From NCBI GenBank assembly GCA_002483865.1, contig DLIT01000132.1:2074-30953 (forward strand): a stretch of DNA of 28,880 bases. The letters are read 5' to 3'. Positions 1 to 8,342 of this stretch are shown piece by piece. The DNA is from Brevundimonas sp. UBA7635. Lineage in GTDB: Bacteria > Pseudomonadota > Alphaproteobacteria > Caulobacterales > Caulobacteraceae. A model generated the notes under the pieces. It ran no database searches. It was not told the DNA's origin and worked only from the letters and a program-made list of their open reading frames with translations. The position numbers and the translations under genes were made by a program. The stretch's first letter is position 1. The number at the start of each line of letters is the position of its first letter.

Positions 1-186
1 GCGACCACGACCCGCCTGTCCGAGGACCAGCTGTTCTATGCCCAGCAGCGCGGCCTGTCGGAAGAAGAGGCCGTAGCCCTGCTGGTCAATGGTTTCGTGC
101 GCGACGTGCTGCAGGAACTGCCCATGGAATTCGCCGTCGAGGCCCAGAAATTGGTCGCCATCAGCCTTGAAGGCTCGGTGGGATAA
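1..186 (+). CDS. sufB: SufB, C-terminal part (Fe-S scaffold), 5' end outside window
   Basis: The frame open from base 1 encodes 61 residues and ends at TAA 184-186. The sequence has the typical SufB end: SEDQLFYAQQRGL, then EEAVALLVNGF, and the closing ISLEGSVG. SufB is the scaffold subunit of the SufBCD complex in the cytoplasm, where new Fe-S clusters are built from sulfur delivered by SufS. The rest of the gene, including most of the beta-helix core, lies upstream of the window. Its position 15 bp before sufC confirms the identity. The same QQRG-type helix recurs near the end of SufD, as expected for these paralogues. Confidence 0.93.
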   Translation, partial: ATTTRLSEDQLFYAQQRGLSEEEAVALLVNGFVRDVLQELPMEFAVEAQKLVAISLEGSVG

Positions 187-201
187 ACGAGTACAATAAC
201 A

Positions 202-951
202 ATGCTTAAGATCGATAATCTTCACTCGTCCGTCGAGGACAAGACCATCCTGAAGGGCTTGTCCCTTCAGGTTCCGGCGGGCGAGGTCCATGCCATCATG
301 GGGCCCAATGGTGCGGGCAAGTCGACCCTCGGCAACATCATTGCCGGCCGCCCGGACTATGAAGTCAGCGAAGGTTCGGTGACCTGGAATGGCACTGACC
401 TGCTGGACCTCGATCCGGCAGAGCGCGCCGCAGCGGGGGTTTTCCTGTCCTTCCAGTATCCGGTTGAGATTCCGGGTGTTCCGGCCCTGACCTTTGTCCG
501 CACGGCACTTAATGCCCAGAAGCGCGCGCGGGGCGAGGAGGAGGTCTCGATCCCGGCCTTCATGAAGATGGTCAAGGCAGCGTCTCAGTCGCTGAAGATA
601 GACTTCGACATGCTGAAACGCCCGCTGAACGTCGGCTTCTCGGGTGGTGAGAAGAAACGGATGGAAATCCTGCAGATGGCCCTGCTGGAGCCGTCGTTGC
701 TGATCCTGGACGAGACGGATTCCGGCCTGGACATCGACGCCCTGCGGATCGTGTCGGAAGGCGTCAATGCGCTGCGCCGGGCCGACCGTTCGATGCTGGT
801 GATCACCCACTATCAGCGCCTGCTGGACTACATCAAACCGGACAAGGTCCACGTCCTGGCCGGTGGCCGCATCGTGGCCTCGGGCGGACCGGAACTGGCG
901 CTGCAACTGGAAGCGGAGGGCTATGACAAATACCTTCCGACCGCCGCATGA
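202..951 (+). CDS. sufC: SufC, ABC-type ATPase of the SufBCD Fe-S assembly complex
   Basis: This 249-residue protein has the length expected for SufC. Visible ATPase motifs are Walker A GPNGAGKS (34-41), Q-loop glutamine in FQYP (84-87), the signature FSGGEKKR (146-153), Walker B LLILDETDSGLD (166-177) and the H-loop histidine 203. The FQYP and SGGEKKR variants are typical of SufC rather than of transporter ATPases. It is a cytosolic ATPase that drives conformational change in the SufB-SufD scaffold. The ATG at 202 has no strong Shine-Dalgarno, which suggests translation partly coupled to sufB. The 3' end overlaps sufD by 4 bp (ATGA). Confidence 0.97.
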   Translation: MLKIDNLHSSVEDKTILKGLSLQVPAGEVHAIMGPNGAGKSTLGNIIAGRPDYEVSEGSVTWNGTDLLDLDPAERAAAGVFLSFQYPVEIPGVPALTFVRTALNAQKRARGEEEVSIPAFMKMVKAASQSLKIDFDMLKRPLNVGFSGGEKKRMEILQMALLEPSLLILDETDSGLDIDALRIVSEGVNALRRADRSMLVITHYQRLLDYIKPDKVHVLAGGRIVASGGPELALQLEAEGYDKYLPTAA

Positions 952-1970
952 TCGCCGCGCCCGTTATCGACCTGACCCGCCCCGAGACCTTTCCGTCGCG
1001 GCGGGTAGAGTCGTGGAAATACACGGACCTGCAACGCATCCTTCGTGAGGCACCGCCCGAATCCGGCCCGGCGGCCCTCAAGGGCTTTGGCCCTTATGGC
1101 GACCTGGGCCGCGAGACCATCGCCTTTGCCAATGGCCGCCCGGTAGGCGTGCGCGACTTCATCGCCTCGGGCCCCCAGACCCTGCGTTTGCGCTTTGTCT
1201 CGGATGCCGAGGGCACGGGCCACACGGCCTCGGCGCGCATCGTTGCCCGCCCGGGTGCCCGCCTGCTGCTGCTGGAAAGCCACGAGGGCCACGGCTCGGC
1301 CTATGTCGCCCATAACCGGGTGGAGATTGACGTTGCCGAAGATGCCGAGGTTACCCGCATCGTCCTGGTCGATGAGCCGGAAGATGCGATTTCGGTCTGT
1401 AATGCAGACGTAAACCTTCGTCCAGGCGGCCGCTATTATCAGACCATCCTGTCAACCGGCGCACGTCTGCAACGGCTGGAGACCCGGCTGTCCCAGGGTG
1501 CAAAGGGGGCTGATGCCCGGCTCGATGCTTCCTATGTGCTGAAAGGTGCGCGCCACACGGATATGACGACCGTGGTCGATCACCTGGCCGAGAACGGCAC
1601 CACCAGCCAACTGACCAAGGGCGTGGTCCACGATAACGGACGCGGCGTCTTCCAGGGCAAGATCGTCGTTGAGCGCGGAGCCGATGGCACCGATGCTCGC
1701 ATGGGTCACCATGCCCTGATCGCTTCTGATCGTGGCGAGATCGACGCCAAGCCCGAATTGATCATCTATGCCGACGACGTCCAGTGCGCCCACGGCAATA
1801 CGGTCGGCACCCTGGACGAAAGCGCCCTGTTCTACATGCAGCAGCGCGGCATTCCGCTGGAAGAGGCACGCGGCCTTCTGGCCCAGGCCTTCCTGATGGA
1901 GGTTGTCGAGCGGATCGAAAACGAACCTGCCAGAGAGATTGCGCGCGAATGGCTGACGGCCAAGTTCTGA
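948..1970 (+). CDS. sufD: SufD, scaffold partner of SufB
   Basis: This 340-residue protein is at the short end of the family; the N-terminal region is reduced. It begins with the SufD hallmark FPSRRVESWKYTDL (15-28). The C-terminal core has the segment around C280 and H282 (QCAHGNTVG) and the QQRGIPLEEARGLLAQAF helix, which match the SufBD domain. SufD pairs with SufB on the SufC ATPase dimer and helps supply iron to the nascent cluster. The start overlaps the sufC stop (ATGA), indicating coupled translation. The gene ends 14 bp before sufS. Confidence 0.95.
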   Translation: MIAAPVIDLTRPETFPSRRVESWKYTDLQRILREAPPESGPAALKGFGPYGDLGRETIAFANGRPVGVRDFIASGPQTLRLRFVSDAEGTGHTASARIVARPGARLLLLESHEGHGSAYVAHNRVEIDVAEDAEVTRIVLVDEPEDAISVCNADVNLRPGGRYYQTILSTGARLQRLETRLSQGAKGADARLDASYVLKGARHTDMTTVVDHLAENGTTSQLTKGVVHDNGRGVFQGKIVVERGADGTDARMGHHALIASDRGEIDAKPELIIYADDVQCAHGNTVGTLDESALFYMQQRGIPLEEARGLLAQAFLMEVVERIENEPAREIAREWLTAKF

Positions 1971-1984
1971 AAGGCAACCCGGTG

Positions 1985-3202
1985 ATGGCTTTCGACGCCT
2001 ATGCCGCGCGGGCCCAGTTCCCGATCCTGTCGCGTCAGGTGAACGGCCGGCCGCTGGTCTATCTGGACAGTGGCGCTTCGGCCCAGAAGCCGCGTGCGGT
2101 GATTGAGGCCATGGTGGCGGCGATGGAGGGCAGCTATGCCAATGTCCATCGCGGCCTGCACACCCTGTCGAACGAGACGACCGAAGCTTTTGAGGCGGCG
2201 CGGGATAAGGTCGCCCGGTTCCTGAATGCCGGGTCGTCGGATAACATCGTCTGGACCAAGGGCGGGACCGAGGCCATCAACCTGGTCGCCCATGGTTTGG
2301 CCGAGACGATCCAGCCGGGCGACGAGATCATCGTCACCGAGATGGAGCACCACGCCAATATCGTGCCGTGGCATTTCCTGCGCGAGCGCTATGGCGCGGT
2401 GCTGAAATGGGCACCGATCACCGATGATGGTGCGCTGGACATGCGGGCCTTTGCTGACCTCCTGGGTCCTCGAACCCGCATGGTGGCGGTCACCCACATG
2501 TCCAATGTCCTCGGTACCATCAACCCGATCGCCGACATCACGCGACTGGCGCATGCGGCCGGTGCCAGGGTGCTGATCGACGGTTGCCAGGGCGCGGTCC
2601 ATGCCGCCCCGGACGTCCACGCCATCGGCTGCGACTACTACGTGATTACCGGCCACAAGCTTTATGGCCCCACGGGCATTGGTGCGCTTTACGGCACGGC
2701 TGAGGCGCTGGAGGCCCTGCCGCCCTATCAGGGGGGCGGGGACATGATCGACACGGTCGAAAAGGACCGCATTACCTATGCCGCGCCGCCGCATCGGTTC
2801 GAGGCCGGCACCCCGGCCATTGTCGAGGCCATCGGCCTGGGCGTGGCCCTGGACTGGTTGTCCGGCTTTGACCGCGCCGCCATCGCCGCTCATGAGATGG
2901 CCCTCTATGACCATGCCCGGGCGCGGCTGGCCCAGTTCGACTGGCTGCGTATCCTGGGTGAGGCACCCGGCAAGGGCGCTCTGCTGACCTTTGCGGTCGA
3001 TGGTGCCCATGCCCATGACATCGCCCAGATCATGGACCGTTATGGCGTGGCCGTGCGGGCCGGGCTGCACTGTGCCGAACCCCTGGCCAAAAGAATGGGC
3101 GTCAGCTCAAGCACTCGCGCCTCCTTCGCCCTATATAACACCATGGAGGATACAGATGCCTTCGTGGACGCGCTGATCAAGGCGCGGAACTTCTTCGTGT
3201 GA
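1985..3202 (+). CDS. sufS: SufS, cysteine desulfurase (PLP enzyme)
   Basis: The product is a 405-residue group II cysteine desulfurase, which removes sulfur from L-cysteine as an enzyme-bound persulfide for SufBCD. The PLP lysine is K225 in ITGHKLYGPTG. A cofactor-stacking histidine lies in EHHANIVPW (H123). The persulfide cysteine is C363 in RAGLHCAEP, and the R378 region (SSSTRAS) matches the substrate-binding arginine. The frame is open further upstream, but the ATG at 1985 gives the normal SufS N-terminus (YAARAQFPIL) with AAAGG about 11 bp ahead, so this start was chosen. No SufE or SufU partner gene is present in the window. Confidence 0.96.
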   Translation: MAFDAYAARAQFPILSRQVNGRPLVYLDSGASAQKPRAVIEAMVAAMEGSYANVHRGLHTLSNETTEAFEAARDKVARFLNAGSSDNIVWTKGGTEAINLVAHGLAETIQPGDEIIVTEMEHHANIVPWHFLRERYGAVLKWAPITDDGALDMRAFADLLGPRTRMVAVTHMSNVLGTINPIADITRLAHAAGARVLIDGCQGAVHAAPDVHAIGCDYYVITGHKLYGPTGIGALYGTAEALEALPPYQGGGDMIDTVEKDRITYAAPPHRFEAGTPAIVEAIGLGVALDWLSGFDRAAIAAHEMALYDHARARLAQFDWLRILGEAPGKGALLTFAVDGAHAHDIAQIMDRYGVAVRAGLHCAEPLAKRMGVSSSTRASFALYNTMEDTDAFVDALIKARNFFV

Positions 3203-3606
3203 CGAGTATGGACACCAGGACCGACACCCCGATCAGCACCAGCGATGACTTTGCCGCCAGCTGGGATGAGCCGCAGAAAAGCGCCCTGTCCCAGGCTGAG
3301 CTGGACAAGCTGACCGACGACCTGATCGCGGCGCTCAAGACCGTCTATGACCCGGAAATCCCGGTCGATATCTATGAGCTGGGCCTGATCTATCGCGTCG
3401 ATGTGTCCGATGACCGCGACGTGGTGGTCGACATGACCCTGACCGCGCCGGGCTGTCCGGTGGCGGGTGAGATGCCGGGCTGGGTCGAGGCCGCAGTATC
3501 CAGTGTCGAGGGTGTTCGCAGCGCCAGGGCCAATCTGGTCTTTGATCCGCCGTGGGATGCCTCGAAAATGAGTGATGAGGCCAAGCTGGCCCTGAATATG
3601 TTCTAG
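3199..3606 (+). CDS. sufT: SufT-type Fe-S maturation protein (DUF59/MIP18 family)
   Basis: The 135-residue protein has the DUF59 core: DPEIPVDIYELGLIY, then DMTLTAPGCPVAGEMP with the conserved cysteine, and the end DPPWDASKMSDEAKLALNMF-like segment. SufT proteins act late in Fe-S assembly, helping deliver clusters to apo-proteins. The GTG at 3199 overlaps the sufS stop as GTGA and fits translational coupling; an ATG at 3208 in the same frame is the alternative and would shorten the product by three residues. The residues before about 35 are acidic and probably flexible. The product name is firm at family level; the gene symbol follows operon position. Confidence 0.9.
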   Translation: MTSMDTRTDTPISTSDDFAASWDEPQKSALSQAELDKLTDDLIAALKTVYDPEIPVDIYELGLIYRVDVSDDRDVVVDMTLTAPGCPVAGEMPGWVEAAVSSVEGVRSARANLVFDPPWDASKMSDEAKLALNMF

Positions 3607-3614
3607 GGACGCCG

Positions 3615-4013
3615 ATGACCGAGCTTCAGACTGCTGCCCGTCCGCGCCGCCCAAGGCCCAAGGTCGTGACCCTGACCGAGGCTGCGGCTGAACGCGTACG
3701 CGAAATCATGGCCAATGCCCAAAAAGACTACGTCGGTCTTCGCGTCGGCGTGAAGAATGGCGGCTGCGCAGGCCAAGAATACACTTTTGCCTATGCCGAA
3801 GAAATCGGCCCGATGGACGAGGTGGTCGAGGACAAGGGTGTCACCATCCTGATCGAGCCCAAGGCGATCCTGTTCCTGATCGGCACCGAGATTGACTTCG
3901 AGACGACGAGACTGGCGTCCAAGTTCGTCTTCCGCAATCCGAACGAGACGGATGCCTGCGGCTGCGGCGAAAGCGTGACCATTGTCCCGGCCTCGGCGCT
4001 GGACGCGAACTGA
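3615..4013 (+). CDS. sufA: SufA / A-type Fe-S carrier (HesB/IscA family)
   Basis: A 132-residue A-type carrier. The three cluster-binding cysteines are present: C51 in KNGGCAGQEY and C115/C117 in ACGCGES. The order after sufT and the Cys-X-Cys near the C-terminus identify it as the SufA of this operon. It receives Fe-S clusters from SufBCD and hands them to client proteins. The first 18 residues are a Pro/Arg-rich extension ahead of the conserved start of the domain (VVTLTEAAAERV). It lies 8 bp after sufT, and its stop is separated from the metN ATG by a single base. Confidence 0.93.
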   Translation: MTELQTAARPRRPRPKVVTLTEAAAERVREIMANAQKDYVGLRVGVKNGGCAGQEYTFAYAEEIGPMDEVVEDKGVTILIEPKAILFLIGTEIDFETTRLASKFVFRNPNETDACGCGESVTIVPASALDAN

Positions 4014-4014
4014 G

Positions 4015-5004
4015 ATGATCCACCTTGAAGGCGTGACCCGTCGCTACAGCAGTGCGGGTGGGACGCGCACGGCCCTGGACGCCGTGGACCTGACCATCGG
4101 GCGTGGCGAGATCTTTGGCGTGGTTGGCCGCTCGGGCGCGGGTAAGTCGACCCTGATCCGCACCATCAACCGGCTGGAAATGCCGGACGAAGGCCGGGTC
4201 ATTGTCGATGGCCAGGACATCACGGCCTTGAACCCGGCCGAGCTGCGCGCGGCGCGACGCCGGATCGGCATGATCTTCCAGCACTTCAACCTGCTGAACT
4301 CCAGGACAATCGCCGAGAATGTCGCCTTTCCGCTGAGGCTGGAGGGCAGGCCCGAGGCCGAGGTCAGGGCGCGCGTGGCCGAGCTTCTGGACCAGCTGGG
4401 CCTGGCTGAACACGCCCGCAAGCATCCAGCCCAGCTCTCTGGCGGGCAGAAACAGCGGGTGGGCATCGCCCGAGCCCTGGCCTGTGGTCCCAGCGTGCTC
4501 CTGTGCGACGAGGCCACCAGTGCGCTCGACCCCGAAACGACCGAAGACATCCTGACCCTGCTGGACGGCCTCAATCGCGATCTTGGCCTGACCATCGTGC
4601 TGATCACCCACCAGATGGAGGTGGTTCGCCGGGTCTGCGACCGCGTAGCCGTCCTGAAGGACGGCCGGCTGGTGGAGCAGGGGGCAACGGCTGACGTTTT
4701 CCTGCACCCGCAACATCCGGTTACCCAGGCCATGCTGGCCGAGGGCGAAGAGGCTTTTGACACCACCGTGGTTCCCGTCGGCGCACGGCTGGCTCGCCTG
4801 ACCTTCCGCGGCCCGTCGACCTATGATCCGGAACTGAGTCGCGTCGCACGGTCAGCCGGGGTCGATTATTCGATCCTGTCGGGTCGCATCAGTCGCATCC
4901 GCGGCGAGCCCTATGGTCAGATGGTGGTCGCCTTTACTGGCGGAGATGCCGAGGCCGCCCTGTCCCAGCTGTCGTCGCGCGGCGTGATTGTGGAAGGCGC
5001 CTGA
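4015..5004 (+). CDS. metN: MetN, ATPase of the methionine ABC importer
   Basis: The 329-residue protein combines an ABC domain with a C-terminal NIL (ACT-like) domain at about 255-329, as in MetN. Motifs are Walker A GRSGAGKST (38-46), signature LSGGQKQR (141-148), Walker B VLLCDEA (161-167) and H-loop H199. In the family the NIL domain binds methionine and inhibits transport when the cell is replete. The ATG at 4015 gives the normal start MIHLEGVTRRY; an in-frame TTG at 3982 would lie inside sufA and has no support. Only one base separates it from sufA, so there is no room for a riboswitch or private promoter immediately upstream. Confidence 0.95.
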   Translation: MIHLEGVTRRYSSAGGTRTALDAVDLTIGRGEIFGVVGRSGAGKSTLIRTINRLEMPDEGRVIVDGQDITALNPAELRAARRRIGMIFQHFNLLNSRTIAENVAFPLRLEGRPEAEVRARVAELLDQLGLAEHARKHPAQLSGGQKQRVGIARALACGPSVLLCDEATSALDPETTEDILTLLDGLNRDLGLTIVLITHQMEVVRRVCDRVAVLKDGRLVEQGATADVFLHPQHPVTQAMLAEGEEAFDTTVVPVGARLARLTFRGPSTYDPELSRVARSAGVDYSILSGRISRIRGEPYGQMVVAFTGGDAEAALSQLSSRGVIVEGA

Positions 5005-5660
5005 TGTTCCAGAATATCGACGGGGCTGAGATTGCCCGCGCCACCCTTGATACCCTGCTGATGCTGGGCGGGTCCCTGGTGCTGACCGTCGTGATCGGCA
5101 TTCCGCTGGGCGTGTTGCTCTATCTTTCGGGCAAGGGCCGGTTGGCAGCCAATCCGGTGCTGAACGCGGTCCTGTCGCTGATCGTCAATGTCCTGCGATC
5201 CGTGCCTTTCATCATCCTGCTGATCGTCATGCTGCCAGTGACTGTGCTGTTGGTCGGCACGTCGCTGGGCGTGGCCGGGGCTATTCCGCCGCTGGTCGTG
5301 GGAGCGGCACCCTTCTATGCGCGGCTGGTCGAGACGGCCCTGCGCGAGGTGGACAAGGGCATCGTCGAGGCGACCCAGGCCATGGGCGGCACCACCTTCC
5401 AGATCGTGACGCGAGCCCTGTTGCCCGAAGCCATGCCCGGCATCATTGCCGGAGCGACCGTCACAGCCATTGCCCTGGTGAGCTATACGGCCATGGCCGG
5501 CGTGGTCGGGGCAGGGGGCCTGGGTGACCTCGCTGTCCGTTTTGGCTATCAGCGTTTCCAGACTGATGTCATGGTCGTGACCGTAGTTTTGCTGCTGGTT
5601 CTGGTACAAATTCTGCAGATGATCGGAGACCGGCTGGTCGCTAAGGTCTCGCATCGTTGA
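5004..5660 (+). CDS. metI: MetI, methionine ABC importer permease
   Basis: At 218 residues this is the usual MetI size. It has about five hydrophobic membrane segments, for example residues 15-37 and 58-82. The ABC-coupling loop sits around EATQAMGGTTFQIVTRALLPEAMPGI, the EAA motif that docks on MetN. The inner-membrane channel subunit imports D/L-methionine. Its ATG overlaps the metN stop by one base (TGATG), so the two are translationally coupled. It precedes metQ by 16 bp. Confidence 0.95.
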   Translation: MFQNIDGAEIARATLDTLLMLGGSLVLTVVIGIPLGVLLYLSGKGRLAANPVLNAVLSLIVNVLRSVPFIILLIVMLPVTVLLVGTSLGVAGAIPPLVVGAAPFYARLVETALREVDKGIVEATQAMGGTTFQIVTRALLPEAMPGIIAGATVTAIALVSYTAMAGVVGAGGLGDLAVRFGYQRFQTDVMVVTVVLLLVLVQILQMIGDRLVAKVSHR

Positions 5661-5676
5661 GTGAGAGGCCCGTCCG

Positions 5677-6480
5677 ATGATCCGCCGTTCCCTGCTGCTG
5701 TCTGCTGTTGCTGCCTTGGCGCTTGCTGCCTGCGGGCAGGGGGCGGATGAGGGGGCAAGGGGCGATGCCCTTCTGGTCGGGGCTACGGCCGTGCCGCACG
5801 CCGAGATCCTGGAAGTGGTCAAGCCGATCCTGGCCGAGCAAGGCGTGCCGATCGAGATCAAGGTCTTCAACGACTACGTGCAGCCGAACGTGCAACTGTC
5901 TGAAAAGCGGCTGGATGTGAACTACTTCCAGACCAAACCGTACCTGGACGAGTTCAACACGGCGCGGGGCTCTGACCTGCTGACGGTGGCCGGGGTCCAT
6001 GTCGAGCCCCTGGGCCTTTATTCGCGCAAGCACACGGCGCTTCAGGCCCTGCCGGATGGCAGCCAGGTCGTGCTGCCTAATGATGCCTCCAATACGGGGC
6101 GTTCGCTGCTGCTGCTGCAAAGCGCAGGGCTGATCACGCTGAAGGACGCTACCAATCCGCTGCAGACGGTGCGCGACATTGCCTCCAATCCCCGGAACCT
6201 GGTCTTCCGCGAGGTTGAGGCGGCCACTATCCCGCGCATCCTTCCTCAGGTGGACGCAGCTGTCATCAATACCAACTACGCTCTGGATGCCGGGCTGAAG
6301 CCCAGAGCGGATGCCCTGGCGCTGGAAGGGGCCGACAGCCCCTATGTGAACTACCTGGTGGCGCGCCCTGACAATAGGGACGACCCGCGCGTCCAGGCCC
6401 TGGCCAACGCCCTGCGCAGCCAGGCGGTCACGGACTTCATCAGCACGAAATACGAGGGCGCGGTGATCCCCGCCGCCTAG
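5677..6480 (+). CDS. metQ: MetQ, methionine-binding lipoprotein (NlpA family)
   Basis: The 267-residue protein starts with a lipoprotein signal, MIRRSLLLSAVAALALAAC, whose lipobox LAAC puts the lipidated cysteine at position 19. The mature part is NlpA-like: VGATAVPHAEILE, FNDYVQPN, the KRLDVNYFQTKPYL segment and the end segment VNYLVARPDNRDDPRVQALA. It captures methionine in the periplasm for MetNI. AGAGG about 8 bp upstream supports the ATG at 5677. Its stop codon TAG sits in a CTAG tetranucleotide shared with the stop of the convergent acyltransferase gene, so no terminator fits between them. Confidence 0.94.
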   Translation: MIRRSLLLSAVAALALAACGQGADEGARGDALLVGATAVPHAEILEVVKPILAEQGVPIEIKVFNDYVQPNVQLSEKRLDVNYFQTKPYLDEFNTARGSDLLTVAGVHVEPLGLYSRKHTALQALPDGSQVVLPNDASNTGRSLLLLQSAGLITLKDATNPLQTVRDIASNPRNLVFREVEAATIPRILPQVDAAVINTNYALDAGLKPRADALALEGADSPYVNYLVARPDNRDDPRVQALANALRSQAVTDFISTKYEGAVIPAA

Positions 6481-7247
6481 ACGGCGGGCTCGACCGGGTC
6501 GCCGGGCGAGGGCACCAGGACCGCGGCGCGGACCGGCTGGCCCGTGGCCTCGGCCACCAGTTCGGCGGTGCGGCCCTCGATCATAGCCTCCAGCCTGGCC
6601 AGGAACTCTTCCTTGGGCAGGCCAGTGGGAATGGGCTGGAGAAAGGCCAGGGTCGCCGTGCCGGGCGTCTTGCGGCGCGCCGTCTGGGGCCAGAACAAGC
6701 CGAGATTGGTCGCCACGGGCACCACGGGCATGTCCAAGTCGCGATACATGTGCCAGACGCCCGAGCGATAGCGGAACTTCTCGCCAACCCGGGCCAGGTG
6801 CCCCTCAGGATAGATCAGGATTCTACGCCCCTCGCGATGGGCGTCAGCGGCGCGTTCCTTGAGGGCTTCGCGCGCGGCATGGCCACCGCAGTTGTTCACC
6901 ACGATGGCTCCCAGCTTTCTCAGCACGGTGCCGAGCAAGGGAAACTTCTCAAGATGGTCGCCAGTGACAAAGGCCAGGTCGTCGAACTGGTCGTAGGTGG
7001 CAAAGCCATCGCCCCAGCTCTGGTGTTTTGAGGCGACGATAAAGGCCCTTTGGGGCAGATTTTCCCGGCCCCGCACCTGCAGGCGAATACCGGCGAACAG
7101 GGCCATGGCCTGGACCATGCGCCTGACATAGCGCCGGATGATCCAGTTGGTCAGGCGGCGGCCGGGTGCCAGTGCCGAGAAGGCGGCGGCCAGGCCATAG
7201 ATGATCGACAGGCACCAATAGGCCAGGTTGAACAGAAAGCTTCTCAT
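6477..7247 (-). CDS. PlsC-family 1-acyl-glycerol-3-phosphate acyltransferase
   Basis: The 256-residue protein has one N-terminal membrane segment (about 5-27) and the PlsC acyltransferase fold. The HX4D catalytic motif is H75-D80 (SKHQSWGDG). The glycerophosphate-binding region contains YPEG (146-149), with a hydrophobic VVPVATNLG strand following. It probably acylates lysophosphatidic acid or a related lysophospholipid at the inner membrane. A GAGG about 5 bp before the ATG at 7247 supports the start. It lies 36 bp downstream of the GGDEF gene on the same strand and may be co-transcribed with it. The exact acceptor lipid cannot be read from the sequence. Confidence 0.88.
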   Translation of the reverse strand: MRSFLFNLAYWCLSIIYGLAAAFSALAPGRRLTNWIIRRYVRRMVQAMALFAGIRLQVRGRENLPQRAFIVASKHQSWGDGFATYDQFDDLAFVTGDHLEKFPLLGTVLRKLGAIVVNNCGGHAAREALKERAADAHREGRRILIYPEGHLARVGEKFRYRSGVWHMYRDLDMPVVPVATNLGLFWPQTARRKTPGTATLAFLQPIPTGLPKEEFLARLEAMIEGRTAELVAEATGQPVRAAVLVPSPGDPVEPAV

Positions 7248-7283
7248 CAGGCCTCAGGTAGCGCGGCGGTGGGCTGACAGGTG

Positions 7284-8342
7284 TCAGGCGGCAATGATGT
7301 CCATGCCGTCAGCCCTTGTTACGCGATTCCGGCCGGTGCGCTTGGATGAATACAGGGCCCCGTCAGCCCGTTCGAGCAGAGCCTGGGCGGATTCCCCCGG
7401 CTCCCGCTCGGCAAAGCCGGCCGAAATGGTGACGGCACCCAGGTCATCATTGGTCGAGCGGCGGCGCAGGTTGCGGGACGAAATCTCCTCGCGCACGGCG
7501 TTCAGGGCCGCCTCGACTGCGCCTGCCGTCTCGCCGGGGAAGATCATCGCGAACTCTTCACCACCATAACGGGCAGCCAGGCGCGGCTCTTGAGCGATAC
7601 GACCCAGGACGCTGGCGACATAGCGCAGGACCTGATCGCCAGTCTGATGGCCCCAAGTATCGTTGAACCGTTTGAAATGATCAATATCGATCAGGGCGAC
7701 CGTCAGACTCTGCCCATTGGTGGTGGGGTCCTCGCACACCTTGGCCAGCCGCTCGTCAAACGTCTTGCGGTTGGGCAGGTTGGTCAGGGCATCTGTCATG
7801 GCATCGCGGCGCACCTGTTCCAGGTGATCGCGCAGACGAAGAACCTCGCGGTTCGACGATTCAAGACGCTTCTCAAGGGCGGAGGTGTGGCGCTGGATCC
7901 GACGGGTGGCGGACGACAAACTCGTCACGATCTCGGTCAGTTCCTCGGGCTTCTCCGTGCTCTGCATCTGTTCCGATGCGGAAGCCAGGGTTTCACCATA
8001 GGCGCTCTGGGACTTGCGAGCCTTGTCGATGGCAGCAGCAACAGCCGCCAGCTCGCGGTTCAGGACCACGCCCACGTCGCGGATTTCTTCGGACAACCGA
8101 CCGCGAGGCAGGAACTCGGAAGCCAGCATTTCGGCGGCCGCGTCGGTGAACGGGGTGCCGCTGGTTAGCAGGCGTCGCAGCTCACGACCCAGCGGACCGT
8201 CGGGCTCACCGAGGTAGTGAATCCATAGTTCGTAATTCAGAGGCGTAGGCCAGACCGACGCTGCCTGCATGGCATCGATGGCCTGATGAGCCAGGCTGTA
8301 GGCCTGGGGCGCACGCAGGGCAGTATCAACTTGAACGGTCAT
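7284..8342 (-). CDS. GGDEF diguanylate cyclase with N-terminal coiled coil
   Basis: The 352-residue cytosolic protein has a C-terminal GGDEF domain (about 178-345). It begins at RRDAMTDALTNLPNRK, has the IDIDHFKRFND segment and carries the active-site motif GGEEF at 260-264. It therefore should make cyclic di-GMP from two GTP. No RxxD inhibitory site is present five residues before the motif (the residues there are QEPR), so classical product inhibition seems absent. The first 80 residues form an uncharacterised helical domain (with LNYELWIHYL), and residues about 90-180 look coiled-coil, a likely dimerisation region. No transmembrane segment or sensory domain is recognised. Confidence 0.92.
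   Translation of the reverse strand: MTVQVDTALRAPQAYSLAHQAIDAMQAASVWPTPLNYELWIHYLGEPDGPLGRELRRLLTSGTPFTDAAAEMLASEFLPRGRLSEEIRDVGVVLNRELAAVAAAIDKARKSQSAYGETLASASEQMQSTEKPEELTEIVTSLSSATRRIQRHTSALEKRLESSNREVLRLRDHLEQVRRDAMTDALTNLPNRKTFDERLAKVCEDPTTNGQSLTVALIDIDHFKRFNDTWGHQTGDQVLRYVASVLGRIAQEPRLAARYGGEEFAMIFPGETAGAVEAALNAVREEISSRNLRRRSTNDDLGAVTISAGFAEREPGESAQALLERADGALYSSKRTGRNRVTRADGMDIIAA

Noticed and set aside
1832..3070. Long minus-strand open frame antisense to sufS
   Set aside because: It mirrors the sufS reading frame in GC-rich DNA, has no ribosome site and no recognisable protein features.
3982..4014. SAM or cobalamin riboswitch, or extended N-terminus, ahead of metN
   Set aside because: Only one base separates sufA from metN, and the extension would be inside sufA with a TTG start and no ribosome site.
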